Source of the DNA: Gammaproteobacteria bacterium
GTDB taxonomy: Bacteria > Pseudomonadota > Gammaproteobacteria > Xanthomonadales > Rhodanobacteraceae
DNA: 22,405 bases
Assembly: GCA_005877675.1 (NCBI GenBank)
Contig: VBNZ01000078.1
Span: forward strand, 5,018-27,422
Reading direction: 5' to 3'
Made by a program: the position numbers and the translations under genes. The notes under the pieces are model-generated. The model was not told the origin of the DNA. It searched no databases and saw only the letters and a list, made by a program, of their open reading frames with translations. Positions 8,175 to 15,995 of this stretch are shown piece after piece; positions within the stretch are counted from its first letter, which is position 1, and each line of letters starts with the position of its first letter.

Positions 8175-9337
8175 GCGGCCTTCGCCGGATGTGGCGCCGT
8201 AGATGCGGCGAGCGGCTGCAGCGGCAGGCGGACGCGGCATATCACGCCGCCCGTGATCAGTTCAGCCAGTTCGACACGAGCGGCGTTGCCGTGCAGTTCC
8301 TGCAAGCGCAGGCGCGAATTGGATAGGCCAATGCCACCACGCTGGAACAGCGTTTCCGGCGCGGCCGCCAACTTGCCGGCGCGGTTGCGCACGTCAATGC
8401 ACAGGCTCGCTTTATCTCGATAACAGATGATCTCGACGCAGTCCGCGCCAACCTGCATGCCGATGCCATGCTCTATCGCGTTCTCCACGATAGGCTGCAG
8501 GATCAGGCTGGGTACGGCACAACCCAATAATTCGGGATCAACTTCGACACTGCTGGTCAGACGGTCTTTGAAGCGCACGCGCTGAATTCCGAGGTAGAGA
8601 TCGACCAGATCGAGCTCCTCACGCAGCGAAATTTCCTGACGCTCGTCGTCAAGATAGGTCCGCAGCAGCTCAGCCAGACGCAGCAGCATGTCTTCGGCCG
8701 CGGCGGCGTCCGCGCGCGTCAGGGTCGCCGCGGCGTGCAGCGTGTTGAAAAGAAAATGCGGGTGCAATTGCATCTTCAGCAATTGCAGACGGGATTGCGC
8801 GAGCTGCGCCGTGAGGCGGCTTGCCTGTAACGCTCGGCGCGTACGCTCGCGATAGAAATGCGTCGCCTGGCGTACGCCGACCAGCACCCAATAGGCAAGA
8901 AAATCCGCCGCGGCGTGCTTGCCGAGAAATTCCGCGAACTGCTCGCCGATGCTCGCGTTCGGCAGGATGAAGTCCGTCAGCGCAGCGCCGAGCGTCACCG
9001 CAATTAAGGTGAAGATCAAGCTCACGCCGAAATTCGCCCACAGCAGACGCCAGCGATGCGGCGGTTCAATCGGCTCGTGCGGCGCCAGCCACAAGGCGAC
9101 CGGCAGCAGCACCGCCAGCGTGCCCCATTGGATGAACGACCAGGTCAGGTAGGCGCCGAAATCCCATGCGCGGCCGCGCAACCAATCGGTGGCGTAGCCG
9201 ACAATCGCGAACAGCTCGACCAGCACCAGCCATGCGCCGAAGTAGCCGAGGCAGCGCAACGCAAAATCACGAAAACCGATGCGACTTTCCACGTCGTGCA
9301 GATCCCATTGCAAGTTAGCCACGCTCATCGTACGCAT
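8171..9337 (-). CDS. Membrane sensor histidine kinase, LytS/AlgZ-like (His_kinase family)
   Basis: The predicted 388-residue protein has about four hydrophobic segments in residues 25-155, then a coiled region and the H-box QLHPHFLFN with phospho-acceptor His194, the N-box QPIVENAIEHG (Asn286) and the G-box GGIGLSN (334-340). This layout fits kinases paired with LytTR regulators. The stimulus cannot be read from the short membrane sensor. The start is uncertain: ATG at 9337 or 9328, neither with a clear ribosome binding site; the frame extends to 9493 but that extension is Arg-rich and unlike a kinase. The stop overlaps the regulator start. Codons 179-198 are the source-like copy of the inverted duplication, because here they encode the canonical motif. 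Confidence 0.92.
   Translation of the reverse strand: MRTMSVANLQWDLHDVESRIGFRDFALRCLGYFGAWLVLVELFAIVGYATDWLRGRAWDFGAYLTWSFIQWGTLAVLLPVALWLAPHEPIEPPHRWRLLWANFGVSLIFTLIAVTLGAALTDFILPNASIGEQFAEFLGKHAAADFLAYWVLVGVRQATHFYRERTRRALQASRLTAQLAQSRLQLLKMQLHPHFLFNTLHAAATLTRADAAAAEDMLLRLAELLRTYLDDERQEISLREELDLVDLYLGIQRVRFKDRLTSSVEVDPELLGCAVPSLILQPIVENAIEHGIGMQVGADCVEIICYRDKASLCIDVRNRAGKLAAAPETLFQRGGIGLSNSRLRLQELHGNAARVELAELITGGVICRVRLPLQPLAASTAPHPAKAA
8744..8803 (-). repeat. 60-bp perfect inverted duplication, copy inside the kinase gene (H-box)
   Basis: The segment encodes the LAQSRL...HPHFLFN box in the kinase. Its exact reverse complement lies at 7608-7667, 1,076 bp away. The canonical function here marks it as the likely donor. 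Confidence 0.97.
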
Positions 9338-9507
9338 GAGACGACCGCAACGCGAAGAACGGTTGCAGCGGATTGCGATTCGTCCGCGCAAAGCTACGAT
9401 TCGTCCCATTTTGCTCGCGCGATTCGACGGTGCGCACGAGTCTTTGCGCAATCGCAGCGTATGTCGTCGGCAACGCTCCGGTTCCCTGAACACTAGCGGA
9501 GACTGCC

Positions 9508-9873
9508 ATGTGCAAAACCTTGATATTCGGCCTGCTCGCCGGTTTGTCGAACCTCGCTGCGGCCGACACTGTGTACTACTTGGATTTGATCAATACGGCG
9601 GCGAGCAATGTCGTCTCGTTCGAAGTCGCACTTCCCGGCAGCGAACTTTTCCGTTCAGTCCTACCAGGCGGGGCACCACTGCACGGCGGCGGCGAATCCG
9701 CGACGGTTACGATTCACAAGGGCGAAGACGGCTGCCTGCGCGACCTGCGTATCGGTTTCGCGGATGGCCATGTATTGATGCACCGCGACTTCAATATCTG
9801 CCGCGGCGTGAGCTACCACACGGAGCGATATTTGCGTCAGGGAATTCTCGCGGCGAAGGCAACGCGGCCGTAG
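9508..9873 (+). CDS. Small secreted protein of unknown function
   Basis: The 121-residue protein starts with a classical signal peptide (cleavage probably after LAAA, residue 19), then DTVYYLDLINTAASNVVSFEVALPG, a central Gly/Ser turn and two Cys residues (CLRDLR and ICRGVS) that could form a disulfide in the periplasm. The start follows cggag at 6-base spacing. I do not recognise the family. It is divergent from the two-component genes, with about 170 bases between the two starts, so it may share control with them; that is an inference from position only. Confidence 0.78.
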   Translation: MCKTLIFGLLAGLSNLAAADTVYYLDLINTAASNVVSFEVALPGSELFRSVLPGGAPLHGGGESATVTIHKGEDGCLRDLRIGFADGHVLMHRDFNICRGVSYHTERYLRQGILAAKATRP

Positions 9874-9893
9874 CGCGTCACCTACGCGCTACG
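9869..9893. terminator. Hairpin containing both stop codons of two convergent genes
   Basis: A perfect 10-bp stem (cgtagcgcgt, loop cacct, acgcgctacg) contains the TAG of the secreted-protein gene (9871-9873) and the TAG of pit on the other strand (9889-9891). There is no T run on either side, so it may be a weak terminator or a block to convergent transcription. Confidence 0.5.
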
Positions 9894-11016
9894 CGAACGC
9901 CACCGCGACGAATCGCACCAGTACGTAGGCGATCGCGCCTGCGACCGGAATCGTCAGCAGCCAAGCCCACACCATGCGTTCGACCACGGTCCATTTGATC
10001 GCGTTGGCGCGCTTGGCGACGCCGACGCCCATGATCGCGGCGGAGATATTGTGCGTGGTCGACACCGGGATGCCGAAACTCGACGCGGCGATGATCACCG
10101 CAGCGGAACTCGTCTCGGCGGCGAAGCCGTTGATCGGATGCAGCTTGACCATTTTGTGACCGAGCGTCCTGATGATGCGCCAGCCGCCCGCGGCGGTGCC
10201 GAGCGCCATCGTCAGCGCGCACACGACCTTGATCCAGGTCGCGATCTCGAATGATTTGTTCGCGTCCTGTTCGATGCGCAGGAATTGCAGATAGTCGGGC
10301 AAATTATTGAGCGAACCGGTGCTCGTTGCGCCCGCGAGCGCGAGCGCGATGATGCCCATCGTCTTCTGCGCGTCGTTCAATCCGTGCGAAATGCCCATCG
10401 CGCTCGCAGAAAGAATCTGCGCCTTGCCGAAGAATGCATTGACGAAACGCGGACGGCCGAGCTTGCGCACGGGTTCGGGTAGGCTGCCGATCCACGAAAT
10501 CAGCGCGATCAGCGTTCCCATCACGATGAGGCCGAGCAGAAAGCCGCCGAGCGGCGAAGTCAGCATTGGCAGGATCACCTTGGGCCACAACCCTTTGCCG
10601 TCCCACCAGTGCGCGCCGGGCTGATTCCAGATCAGTGCGGCAAAATTATTGCCCGCGCCCGCGAGCGCGGCGCCGCACAGACCGCCGACGAGTGCGTGCG
10701 AGGAGCTCGACGGCAGGCCCCACCACCAGGTGATCAAGTCCCAGATCGTCGCGCCGAGCAGCGCACAGATCAGCAGTTGCGGCGTCACCTGCACCACGCT
10801 CGCATCGATGAGGCCGGATGAAATCGTCTTCGCCACCGCCGTGCCCCACAGCGCGCCGACGAGATTGGTCGCGGCGGCCAACAGCACCGCCTGAGCGGGG
10901 TTGAGTACCTTGGTCGCAACCACGGTCGCAATCGAATTGGCTGTGTCGTGGAAGCCGTTGATGTACTCGAACACGAGCGCAACGGCGACGACCAGCAGAA
11001 CCAGGGTCAGAGTCAT
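9889..11016 (-). CDS. pit: PiT family inorganic phosphate transporter
   Basis: The 375-residue polytopic membrane protein has the two PiT family signatures: FEYINGFHDTANSIATVVATK (about 16-36) and GISHGLNDAQKTMG (208-221), followed by VSTTHNISAAIMGVG near the C-terminus. PiT proteins move metal-phosphate complexes using the proton or sodium gradient and act as low-affinity phosphate uptake systems. It is shorter than E. coli PitA, matching the compact form usually encoded next to a DUF47 protein, as here: the DUF47 stop is 9 bases upstream. The opposite orientation to the pst operon places low- and high-affinity phosphate uptake back to back. Confidence 0.95.
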   Translation of the reverse strand: MTLTLVLLVVAVALVFEYINGFHDTANSIATVVATKVLNPAQAVLLAAATNLVGALWGTAVAKTISSGLIDASVVQVTPQLLICALLGATIWDLITWWWGLPSSSSHALVGGLCGAALAGAGNNFAALIWNQPGAHWWDGKGLWPKVILPMLTSPLGGFLLGLIVMGTLIALISWIGSLPEPVRKLGRPRFVNAFFGKAQILSASAMGISHGLNDAQKTMGIIALALAGATSTGSLNNLPDYLQFLRIEQDANKSFEIATWIKVVCALTMALGTAAGGWRIIRTLGHKMVKLHPINGFAAETSSAAVIIAASSFGIPVSTTHNISAAIMGVGVAKRANAIKWTVVERMVWAWLLTIPVAGAIAYVLVRFVAVAFA

Positions 11017-11025
11017 CGTGGCGGC

Positions 11026-11655
11026 TCAGGAATTCTTCAGCGCAATCGAATAAATCACATTGCCCGCATCGCGGCAGCGGTCGATGGCTTTTTCGAGCAG
11101 TTCGAACAGGTCCTTGCGCAGCAGCAGGCTGCGCGGATCGCTCTCGTTCGTATACAAGTCGTGATACAGATCGAGGATGAGGCGGTCGGCCTCGCCTTCG
11201 ATCGCCTGCATGCGGTCGTTCAGTTCCTTCATCGTGTCGAGCACCATGCCGCGGCGCAGCTGGGCGACCATCTCGGCGATCACCTCGCAACCCTTCTCGA
11301 GCATCACCGCGCGCGAGGCGTAGTCGACGTCCATCAGCTGGCCGGCGAACAGGGCGTAACGCTCGGCGAATTTCTCGATGACTTTCGGGATACGGTACAG
11401 CGCCGCCGACAACGCTTCGATGTCTTCACGCTCGAGCGCAGTCACGAAGGTGTTGACGAGTTCGGCGCTGATCTGCGCGAGGATGTCCTTCTCACGCCGA
11501 CGCGCGACGCGGAATTCGTCCAGCGACGGATTCGGCGTCTTCTGCTTGAGCAGCGCAATCAGCGCTCGTGCACTCTGCCGCGCGGCATCCGCGCTGGCCT
11601 CGAGCAGGCCATAGAACTTGTCGCCCTTACCGAAAATAGTCTGCAGTGAAAACAT
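11026..11655 (-). CDS. DUF47 (PhoU-like) Pit accessory protein
   Basis: The 209-residue all-helical protein starts MFSLQTIFGKGDKFYGLLEASA and carries typical DUF47 stretches: REKDILAQISAELVNTFVTALEREDIEAL and LLLRKDLFELLEKAIDRCRDAGNVI. DUF47 proteins resemble PhoU and usually sit directly before a PiT gene, where they are thought to regulate or assist the transporter. The start at 11655 gives the standard N-terminus; the upstream extension to 11718 is basic and unlike the family. The ribosome binding site is weak (aggcg). It is transcribed first in the pair, with pit 9 bases downstream. Confidence 0.93.
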   Translation of the reverse strand: MFSLQTIFGKGDKFYGLLEASADAARQSARALIALLKQKTPNPSLDEFRVARRREKDILAQISAELVNTFVTALEREDIEALSAALYRIPKVIEKFAERYALFAGQLMDVDYASRAVMLEKGCEVIAEMVAQLRRGMVLDTMKELNDRMQAIEGEADRLILDLYHDLYTNESDPRSLLLRKDLFELLEKAIDRCRDAGNVIYSIALKNS

Positions 11656-11869
11656 GGTCGCCTGAATTCCGCGAAAAACGAAGCGCGAGTTTACCGTTTT
11701 GTTACACCGGGACGCCAAGGGTGTCGATTCGAAGGCTGCCGGCGCATAAGACGCGCCGGGAATTCGGCCCTCGATTAATCGGCAGATATTTCATAAATAA
11801 TTGATATATAAATTATTTTTTACGAAATACAGACCATTCCCTCGCCCCCGGCCGTCCGTCCTGTCCGCG
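11656..11869. other. AT-rich intergenic region between pit/DUF47 and the pst Pho box
   Basis: There is no gene here. In strongly GC-rich surroundings, 11783-11826 is almost pure A/T and includes an all-AT hairpin (aaataatt 11795-11802, aattattt 11811-11818) followed by T residues. A 10-bp palindrome cgattaatcg lies at 11772-11781. The region must hold the DUF47-pit promoter on the minus strand and may act as an upstream element for pst; I cannot place exact promoter boxes. Confidence 0.4.
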
Positions 11870-11887
11870 CTGTCATAAAACTTTCAA
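11870..11887 (+). promoter_or_regulatory. Pho box (PhoB binding site) of the pst operon
   Basis: Two 7-base direct repeats, ctgtcat and ctttcaa, are spaced by aaaa (11-bp period), close to the Pho box consensus CTGTCAT-N4-CTGTCAT. The site lies about 225 bp upstream of pstS on the same strand. PhoB would activate pstSCAB-phoU under phosphate limitation. A weak -10-like tagcct (11898-11903) follows at the distance expected for a class II Pho promoter. Confidence 0.82.
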
Positions 11888-11954
11888 AATCCCCGCGTAG
11901 CCTGCGCCAGCAATAGAGGCGTCGGGGAGTCGCCGTCGCCTCTGACGTGTTTCG

Positions 11955-12092
11955 AACCTATCTCAAAGTCGTAGCGAGCGAAGACAGTTCGCGCATCGCC
12001 GGAGGCAGGAACCGGAGTTTACGGACAGTAAACGAGGATTCCGAGTACGCCGGCGCGCGAAATATCGAGCGCCGTGGATTTTGAGATAGGTT
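11955..12092 (+). repeat. Fold-back dispersed repeat, copy D (medium form, 138 bp)
   Basis: The terminal inverted repeat is aacctatctcaaa (11955-11967) against tttgagataggtt (12080-12092), the same arms as copy B. The left module gtagcgagcgaagac and the right module (cgccggcgcgc... cgagcg) are kept; about 65 bp of the long-form centre is missing. The central hairpin is gtttac/gtaaac (12017-12033). It lies between the Pho box and pstS, hence in the pst leader RNA. Confidence 0.88.
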
Positions 12093-12111
12093 TTCATCAA
12101 CGGAGGCTTCC

Positions 12112-13134
12112 ATGCTTACTTGCATTCGTCACACGCTGACCGCTCTTGCGATCGGCGCCACATTGTTCGCGTCGAACGCGTTTGCCGTCGACATCACCGG
12201 CGCCGGCTCGACGTTCGTGCAGCCGATCATCACCAAGTGGTCCGCCACTTATGCCGAGAAAGCCGGTAGCCACATCAATTACGGCGGTGGCGGTTCGGGC
12301 GCGGGCATCGCGCAGATCAAGGCCGCGACGGTCGATTTCGGCGCTTCGGACAAGCCGCTGACGACCGAAGAACTCAGCGCAGCCGGCCTCGGCCAGTTTC
12401 CGATCGTGATCGGCGGCGTCGTGCCGGTGGTCAATGTCGAAGGCATCAAGGCGGGTGATCTGAAGCTCACCGGCGCGCTGCTTGGCGACATCTATCTCGG
12501 CAAGGTCAAGAAGTGGAACGACCCGGCGATCGCCAGCGCGAACGCGGGCGCGAAACTGCCGGACCTGGCGATTCAGGTCGTGTCGCGTTCGGACGGTTCG
12601 GGCACCACGTTCAATTTCACCAACTACCTCTCGAAGGTCAATGCCGACTGGAAGAGCAAGGTCGGCGAAGGCACCTCGGTGCAGTGGCCGGCCGGCGTTG
12701 GCGGCAAGGGCAATGCGGGCGTCGCAGCCTACGTGCAGCAAATCAACGGCGCGATCGGCTACGTCGAACTGGCCTACGCGCTGCAGAACAAGATGGCGTT
12801 CACCAAGATGGAAAACGCCGCCGGCAAGACGGTCTCGCCGAACCTCGCGAGCTTCGCCGCCGCCGCTTCACATGCGGACTGGAAGAGCGCGAAGGACTTC
12901 AATCTGGTCATGACCAACGCGCCGGGCGATGAATCCTGGCCGATCACCGCGACCGCATTCGCGCTGGTGTACAAGACGCCGAAGGACGCCGCCAAGTCGA
13001 AGGAGCTGCTGAGCTTCTTCAAGTGGGCCTACACCGAGGGCGGCAAGCAGGCCGAGGCGCTCGACTACGTGCCGCTGCCGAAGGAACTGGCCACGCAGAT
13101 CGAGTCGTACTGGAAGGCCGAGATCAAGCTGTAA
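12112..13134 (+). CDS. pstS: Phosphate ABC transporter, periplasmic phosphate-binding protein PstS
   Basis: The 340-residue protein has a Sec signal peptide ending in AFA (about residue 25), then the conserved start DITGAGSTFVQPI. Phosphate-contacting positions are recognisable: GSTF (32-35), Asp80 in GASDKPL, and SRSDGSGTTFNFT (158-170) with Arg159, Asp161 and the SGT loop. It captures phosphate in the periplasm and delivers it to PstCA. The start follows cggagg. It is first in the pst operon, behind a Pho box and a leader containing repeat copy D; a REP-like hairpin pair after it may hold pstS mRNA at higher levels than the downstream genes. Confidence 0.98.
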   Translation: MLTCIRHTLTALAIGATLFASNAFAVDITGAGSTFVQPIITKWSATYAEKAGSHINYGGGGSGAGIAQIKAATVDFGASDKPLTTEELSAAGLGQFPIVIGGVVPVVNVEGIKAGDLKLTGALLGDIYLGKVKKWNDPAIASANAGAKLPDLAIQVVSRSDGSGTTFNFTNYLSKVNADWKSKVGEGTSVQWPAGVGGKGNAGVAAYVQQINGAIGYVELAYALQNKMAFTKMENAAGKTVSPNLASFAAAASHADWKSAKDFNLVMTNAPGDESWPITATAFALVYKTPKDAAKSKELLSFFKWAYTEGGKQAEALDYVPLPKELATQIESYWKAEIKL

Positions 13135-13158
13135 CTGTTTAACTCCCCGCACGCGCGC

Positions 13159-13213
13159 AAAGCCCTCTCCCCTGCCAGCTTCACCGGCGGGGGAGAGGGC
13201 TGGGTGAGGGGCG
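13159..13213. repeat. REP-like palindrome 1 between pstS and pstC
   Basis: An 11-bp stem (gccctctcccc 13162-13172, ggggagagggc 13190-13200) is followed by tgggtgagggg. This CCCTCTCC/GGGTGAGGGG pattern is a common dispersed palindrome in GC-rich Proteobacteria. It can stall exonucleases or attenuate transcription. Confidence 0.8.
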
Positions 13214-13246
13214 TTCTTTTCCGATGCAAGGGGCGCAGATCAAAAG

Positions 13247-13302
13247 CGCCCCCTCACCCCGGCCCTCTCCCCCAGCGGTAGAGCCGCTGGGGAGAGAGGA
13301 GA
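13247..13302. repeat. REP-like palindrome 2, inverted relative to the first
   Basis: The segment cccctcacccc then ggccctctcccc is nearly the reverse complement of the right flank of palindrome 1 (13190-13211). It also has its own hairpin (arms at 13265-13278 and 13284-13296, one bulged C, loop tagag). The two form a BIME-like pair that can fold on itself just before the pstC ribosome binding site. Confidence 0.8.
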
Positions 13303-13307
13303 AAACC

Positions 13308-14291
13308 ATGTCCGCTAACGCCACCGCAATAACCCTCTCCCAGGTCGACGAACAGCGCGCGCGCGCCGATGCGCGTGCCGACGCCGTCTTCCGTTTGGTC
13401 GTGCGCGGCGCGGGATTGTTCGTTCTCGCGGCGCTTGCCGGCGTCGCGCTGACCACGTTGTGGGGCGGCAGCGAAGCGCTGTCGACGTTCGGCTTCGGCT
13501 TTCTCACATCGACCGAGTGGGACACCGTAGGACACAAGTTTGGCGCCCTGGCGCCGATCTACGGCACGCTTGTCACCGCGGCGATCGCCCTGATCATCGC
13601 CGTGCCGGTCAGCTTCGGCATCGCGATGTACCTGACCGAGCTCGCGCCCGCATGGCTGCGCACACCGGTCAGCGCAGCGATCGAACTGCTCGCCGGCATT
13701 CCTTCGATCATCTACGGCATGTGGGGACTGTTCGTGTTCGTGCCGATCATGGGCCGCAATATCATCCCCTGGCTCAACGAGCACGTCGGCGACATCTGGA
13801 TCATCGGCCCGCTGTTCCGCGGACCGCCGCTGGGCCTGGGCATGCTCACTGCGGGCATCGTGCTCGCGATCATGGTGATTCCGTTCATCTCCTCGGTCAT
13901 GCGCGAAGTGTTCCTGACCGTGCCGACGCGACTGAAGGAATCAGCCTATGCGCTCGGCTCGACCACGCTTGAGGTCGTGTGGGACGTCGTGCTGCCGTAC
14001 ACGCGCACTGCGGTGATCGGCGGCATCTTCCTCGGACTCGGCCGCGCACTCGGCGAAACGATGGCGGTGACCTTCGTGCTCGGCAACGTGCATCGCCTGT
14101 CGCTGTCGCTGCTCGAACCGGGCAACTCGATAGCCGCGACGATCGCCAACGAATTTGCCGAAGCCGATTCGGAAATCTTCCGCTCCTCGCTGATCGCGCT
14201 CGCCTTCCTGCTGTTCGTGGTCACTTTCATCGTACTCGCGGCGGCGAAGCTGATGCTGATGCAGTTGGCCAAACGCCAGGGCACGACATGA
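13308..14291 (+). CDS. pstC: Phosphate ABC transporter permease PstC
   Basis: The 327-residue inner-membrane protein has about six transmembrane helices and the permease EAA-type loop near its C-terminal third (YALGSTTLEVVWDVVLPYT, then GRALGETMAVTFVLGN). With PstA it forms the phosphate channel. I start it at 13308, after the strong ggagagaggag site; an upstream in-frame ATG at 13224 lies inside the REP-like repeats and gives an unlikely N-terminus. The stop overlaps the pstA start in ATGA, indicating coupling. Confidence 0.96.
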   Translation: MSANATAITLSQVDEQRARADARADAVFRLVVRGAGLFVLAALAGVALTTLWGGSEALSTFGFGFLTSTEWDTVGHKFGALAPIYGTLVTAAIALIIAVPVSFGIAMYLTELAPAWLRTPVSAAIELLAGIPSIIYGMWGLFVFVPIMGRNIIPWLNEHVGDIWIIGPLFRGPPLGLGMLTAGIVLAIMVIPFISSVMREVFLTVPTRLKESAYALGSTTLEVVWDVVLPYTRTAVIGGIFLGLGRALGETMAVTFVLGNVHRLSLSLLEPGNSIAATIANEFAEADSEIFRSSLIALAFLLFVVTFIVLAAAKLMLMQLAKRQGTT

Positions 14292-15175
14292 ACGCTACAC
14301 CCGCCATGTCATCCGCCGACGTGATCGCCGCGCGCCTGTATATGCGCCGCCGCATCGTGAACGGCATCGGCCTGGTCTTCGCGATGGCGTCGACGCTATT
14401 CGGTTTGTTCTGGCTCGCCTGGATACTGTGGACCACTTTCAGCCGCGGCATCGCCGCGCTGAGCCCGGCGATCTTCACCAAGATGACGCCGCCGCCGGGT
14501 GATGCGGGCGGTCTCGCCAATGCCTTCTACGGCAGCATGATGATCTGCGCGCTGGCGATCGCGATCGGCGCGCCGATCGGCATCGCTGCGGGCACCTTCC
14601 TCGCCGAATACGCAAAAAAATCGCGCCTGGGCGAAGTGATCCGCTTCGTCAACGACATTCTGCTGTCGGCGCCGTCGATCGTGCTCGGCATGTTCGTCTA
14701 CACCGTGGTCGTGCGTACGGTCGGCCACTACTCGGGCCTCTCCGGCGCGCTCGCGCTAGCGCTGATCGTGCTGCCGGTGGTCGTGCGCACCACCGACGAA
14801 ATGCTGCAGCTCGTACCTAGCGCGATGCGCGAGGCCGGTCTGTCGCTCGGCGTGCCGCAATGGAAAGTCACCATGCAGGTGCTTTATCGCGCGGCCCTGC
14901 CGGGCATCGTCACAGGCGTGCTGCTTGCGCTCGCGCGCATTTCCGGCGAGACCGCTCCGCTTTTGTTCACGGCGTTCGATAACCAGTTCTGGAGCAGCAA
15001 CGTCGGCCAGCCGCTCGCGAGCGTGCCGGTCGTGATCTACAAATTTGCAATGAGCGCGGACGACGGCTGGAAAGCGCTGGCCTGGGCTGGCGCGTTCATC
15101 GTCACGCTGTTCGTGCTTGCGCTGAGCCTGATTTCGCGCGCGATACTTTTGCGCAACAAGGTGCCCAATGACTGA
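14288..15175 (+). CDS. pstA: Phosphate ABC transporter permease PstA
   Basis: The 295-residue inner-membrane protein has a hydrophobic first helix at about residues 22-45 and five more segments. PstA hallmarks are EYAKKSRLGEVIRFVNDILLSAPSIVLG, the EAA loop around REAGLSLGVPQWKVTMQVLYRAALPG, and ISGETAPLLFTAF. It pairs with PstC. It starts within the pstC stop (4-base overlap) and overlaps pstB by 8 bases, so equimolar coupled synthesis is likely. An alternative longer frame reading into pstC is spurious. Confidence 0.96.
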   Translation: MNATPAMSSADVIAARLYMRRRIVNGIGLVFAMASTLFGLFWLAWILWTTFSRGIAALSPAIFTKMTPPPGDAGGLANAFYGSMMICALAIAIGAPIGIAAGTFLAEYAKKSRLGEVIRFVNDILLSAPSIVLGMFVYTVVVRTVGHYSGLSGALALALIVLPVVVRTTDEMLQLVPSAMREAGLSLGVPQWKVTMQVLYRAALPGIVTGVLLALARISGETAPLLFTAFDNQFWSSNVGQPLASVPVVIYKFAMSADDGWKALAWAGAFIVTLFVLALSLISRAILLRNKVPND

Positions 15176-15992
15176 TGTTCACATGTCCAACGTCGCGTTG
15201 ATCACGCCCGCTCCCGGCGCGCCGGCCGCCACGGCTTCCGCGCCGAAGATGGCCGCGCGCAATCTCGACTTCTACTACGACAAATTCCACGCGCTGAAGA
15301 ATGTCAGCTTCGACATTGCCGAGAAGAAGGTCACCGCGCTGATCGGCCCCTCCGGCTGCGGCAAGTCGACGCTGCTGCGCATCTTCAACCGCATCTATTC
15401 GATCTATCCGAAACTGCGCGCTGAAGGCCAGGCGCTGCTCGATGGCGACAATATTCTCGATCCGCGCTACCCGCTCAACCGTCTGCGCTCGAAGGTCGGT
15501 ATGGTGTTCCAGAAACCGGTGCCGTTCCCGATGTCGATCTACGAGAACATCGCCTACGCGATCCGTCATTACGAAAAGCTGTCCAGGTCCGATCTCGACG
15601 CACGCGTCGAGGAAGCGCTGCACCAGGGCGCGCTGTGGGGCGAGGTGAAGGACAAGCTCAAACAGAGCGCGCTCGGCCTCTCCGGCGGACAGCAGCAGCG
15701 TCTGTGCATCGCGCGCGCGGTCGCGCTCAAGCCCGAGGTGATCCTGCTCGACGAGCCGACTTCCGCGCTCGATCCGATCGCGACCGGCAAGATCGAGCAA
15801 TTGATCGAGGAGTTGAAGGAGCGCTACACGATCGCGATCGTCACGCACAATATGCAGCAGGCCTCGCGCGTGTCCGACTACACTGCGTTCATGTACCTTG
15901 GCGAGCTGATCGAATTCGGCGACACCACCACGATCTTCGAGAATCCGACCAAGAAGATGACGGAAGACTACATTACGGGACGCTACGGTTAA
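15168..15992 (+). CDS. pstB: Phosphate ABC transporter ATPase PstB
   Basis: The 274-residue ATPase is complete: Walker A GPSGCGKST (60-68), Q-loop in MVFQKPVPFPMSIYENI (the P-F-P-M-S segment is typical of PstB), signature LSGGQQQRLCIARA, Walker B VILLDEPTSALD, and the switch His in IVTHNMQQA. It powers import through PstCA. The N-terminal 27 residues are a low-complexity Ala/Pro tail before the domain; a downstream Met at residue 28 is possible but the coupled first ATG, preceded by aaggtg, is preferred. Confidence 0.97.
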   Translation: MTDVHMSNVALITPAPGAPAATASAPKMAARNLDFYYDKFHALKNVSFDIAEKKVTALIGPSGCGKSTLLRIFNRIYSIYPKLRAEGQALLDGDNILDPRYPLNRLRSKVGMVFQKPVPFPMSIYENIAYAIRHYEKLSRSDLDARVEEALHQGALWGEVKDKLKQSALGLSGGQQQRLCIARAVALKPEVILLDEPTSALDPIATGKIEQLIEELKERYTIAIVTHNMQQASRVSDYTAFMYLGELIEFGDTTTIFENPTKKMTEDYITGRYG

Positions 15993-15995
15993 GCC

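Noticed and set aside
9338..9493. Longer N-terminus for the histidine kinase
   Set aside because: The extension is Arg- and Cys-rich, has no ribosome binding site, and would nearly reach the start of the divergent gene.
11795..11821. AT-only hairpin with T run as an intrinsic terminator
   Set aside because: The stem is all A/T and it lies upstream of the start codons of both flanking units, where no transcript is expected to end.
13224..13307. Longer N-terminus for PstC
   Set aside because: The added sequence is translated REP-like repeat, and a strong ribosome binding site precedes the ATG at 13308.
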